DNA from: Firmicutes bacterium CAG:460
Lineage (GTDB): Bacteria > Bacillota_I > Bacilli_A > RF39 > UBA660
Assembly (NCBI GenBank): GCA_000437355.1
Contig: FR899760.1
Coordinates: 1-14,068 of the forward strand
DNA: 14,068 nucleotides
Direction of reading: 5' to 3'
This document shows, piece by piece, positions 13,043-14,068 of this stretch. Position 1 is the first letter of the stretch. Each line of letters begins with the position of its first letter. Both the position numbers and the translations under genes were made by a program. The notes beneath the pieces were generated by a model. That model did not search any database and was not told the origin of the DNA. It worked only from the letters and a program-made list of their open reading frames with translations.

Positions 13043-13819
13043 ATGGCAAAATATAAAGTTGATATAACAGGTATTAATACTAGTGAGATTGAAGTTTTAA
13101 GTAATGAAGAAATGACTAAGTTGTTTGTAGAATATCAAAATGGTAATTTAGATGCTAAAGATAGGCTAATTAATGGAAATTTAAAACTTGTTTTAAGTAT
13201 TCTTAGAACGTTTAATAAAGGTAATGTTAATTTGGATGATTTATTTCAAGTCGGTGTTATTGGGTTAATTAAAGCTATTGATAATTTTGATTTATCTTAT
13301 GGTCTTAAACTTTCTACTTATGCTGTTCCTTTAATTGTTGGAGAAATTAAAAGATATTTAAGAGATAATACTGCAGTTAGAATTAGTAGAAGTACGAAAG
13401 ATTTAGCTTATAAAATTATTAAGTTTAAAGAACAATATTTAAGTGATTATGGGGTTGAAGCTCCGGCGAATGTTATTGCAGAAGCTTTAGATATTCCTGA
13501 GTATTTAGTGGGTTATGCTATGGATGCCATGAGAGACCCAGCAAGTATTTTTGAACCAATTTATAATGATGGTGGGGATACAATTTATTTATTTGATCAG
13601 ATAGCTGATGTTAAAGATAAAAATAGTGATAAAGATATGATTATTTCTTTAAGAAGGGCTCTTTTGAAAATTAAAGAAAGAGAGAAAAATATTTTGCTAC
13701 AAAGATTTATGATTGGTAAAACACAGATGGAAATAGCTGATGAGTTGGGGATTAGTCAAGCACAGGTATCAAGATTAGAGAAAAGTGCAATTGAAAATGT
13801 GCGTAAATTAATAAAGTAA
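13043..13819 (+). CDS. sigG: Sporulation sigma factor SigG (sigma-G)
   Basis: A 258-residue sigma-70 family factor that directs late forespore transcription during endospore formation. The start KVDITGINTSEIEVLSNEEM (5-24) is characteristic of sigma-G and absent from sigma-B. Region 2 includes NGNLKLVLSIL (44-54), LDDLFQVGVIGLIKAIDNFDLS (64-85) and LSTYAVPLIVGEIKRYLRDN (90-109); EPIYNDGGD (171-179) is another forespore-sigma mark. Region 4 ends with the helix-turn-helix KTQMEIADELGISQAQVSRLEK. N44 matches the Asn (N45 in Bacillus) reported to let the anti-sigma factor Gin recognise sigma-G. The following ylmC-type gene agrees with the Bacillus order. Translation is probably controlled by the hairpin over its ribosome binding site. 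Confidence 0.9.
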   Translation: MAKYKVDITGINTSEIEVLSNEEMTKLFVEYQNGNLDAKDRLINGNLKLVLSILRTFNKGNVNLDDLFQVGVIGLIKAIDNFDLSYGLKLSTYAVPLIVGEIKRYLRDNTAVRISRSTKDLAYKIIKFKEQYLSDYGVEAPANVIAEALDIPEYLVGYAMDAMRDPASIFEPIYNDGGDTIYLFDQIADVKDKNSDKDMIISLRRALLKIKEREKNILLQRFMIGKTQMEIADELGISQAQVSRLEKSAIENVRKLIK

Positions 13820-13843
13820 AACATATAATTTATGGGGGATATT

Positions 13844-14065
13844 ATGTATTTAAGTGAACTTCAAAATAAAGATATTATTAGTGTTAATACTGGGGCTAAT
13901 TTAGGAAGAATTGTTGATGCAGAAGTAAATAGCGAAGGAAAAGTAATAAGTTTGGTGGCGGAGAATAAAAAAATATTTAGAAAGATGCTTAAAAATAGTG
14001 AGTTTAGTTTTAGCTTTTCAGATATAACTAAAATTGGGGCTGATTGTATACTAGTAAAAAAATAA
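13844..14065 (+). CDS. ylmC: YlmC/YmxH-type PRC-barrel protein
   Basis: A small protein of 73 residues (from ATG 13844) with the PRC-barrel pattern LSELQNKDIISVNTGANLGR near the N-terminus, VISLVAENKK in the middle and ITKIGADCILVKK at the end, as in YlmC/YmxH of spore-forming Firmicutes. Its role is not established. An ATG at 13832 is in frame, but the ribosome binding site GGGGGAT (13834-13840) lies between the two, so 13844 is preferred. It begins 24 bases after sigG, probably in the same transcript. Confidence 0.85.
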   Translation: MYLSELQNKDIISVNTGANLGRIVDAEVNSEGKVISLVAENKKIFRKMLKNSEFSFSFSDITKIGADCILVKK

Positions 14066-14068
14066 AAA

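Noticed and set aside
1..14068. Mycoplasma-type genetic code (TGA as Trp)
   Set aside because: TGA ends cca and recU at the expected lengths, and tryptophans are encoded by TGG throughout.

Overview
This is a chromosomal window from a very AT-rich, spore-type Gram-positive bacterium of the class Bacilli (Firmicutes). It is probably an uncultured gut-type lineage rather than a classical Bacillus. The signs are the extreme AT bias, strong purine-rich ribosome binding sites, sigma-A promoters with extended -10 boxes, a B-type RNase P RNA, and gene neighbourhoods known from Bacillus: dnaD-nth beside ponA-recU beside gpsB-rnpB, then rodZ-pgsA, then sigG-ylmC. TGA is a normal stop here (cca, recU), so this is not a TGA-to-Trp mycoplasma genome.

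Layout. 1-73: tail of an unidentified gene. 144-2501: tight operon of dCMP deaminase, class B sortase and class I fructose-bisphosphate aldolase, closed by a strong terminator. 2656-3609: a membrane-anchored or secreted protein of unknown function with a two-cysteine module. 3678-5975: operon of CCA-adding enzyme, DnaD and endonuclease III. 6050-6659: a HicA/HicB toxin-antitoxin pair with a near-perfect promoter before the toxin and a second good promoter at the end of the toxin gene. 6714-9805 (minus): recU-ponA, convergent with hicAB and sharing a two-way terminator with it. 9806-10103: the recU and gpsB promoters and a possible 34-codon ORF. 10113-10782: gpsB from a TTG codon, then rnpB, whose first helix overlaps the gpsB stop. 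10820-11907: a short RodZ-like protein and PgsA. 11927-12376 (minus): a DUF4282-like membrane protein. 12483-12998: a Nudix hydrolase. 13043-14065: sporulation sigma factor G and a YlmC-type PRC-barrel protein.

How the genes work together. Most of the window is housekeeping: nucleotide supply, tRNA 3'-end maturation, replication initiation, base-excision repair, Holliday-junction resolution, peptidoglycan synthesis with its GpsB regulator, cell shape and phospholipid synthesis. The accessory parts are the sortase, the surface protein and hicAB. SigG implies at least an ancestral sporulation programme. Its ribosome binding site lies in a hairpin that could form in read-through transcripts from the Nudix gene, and this is the most interesting regulatory structure I see. 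I found no CRISPR array, insertion sequence, tRNA or phage gene, and no clearly new multi-gene system.
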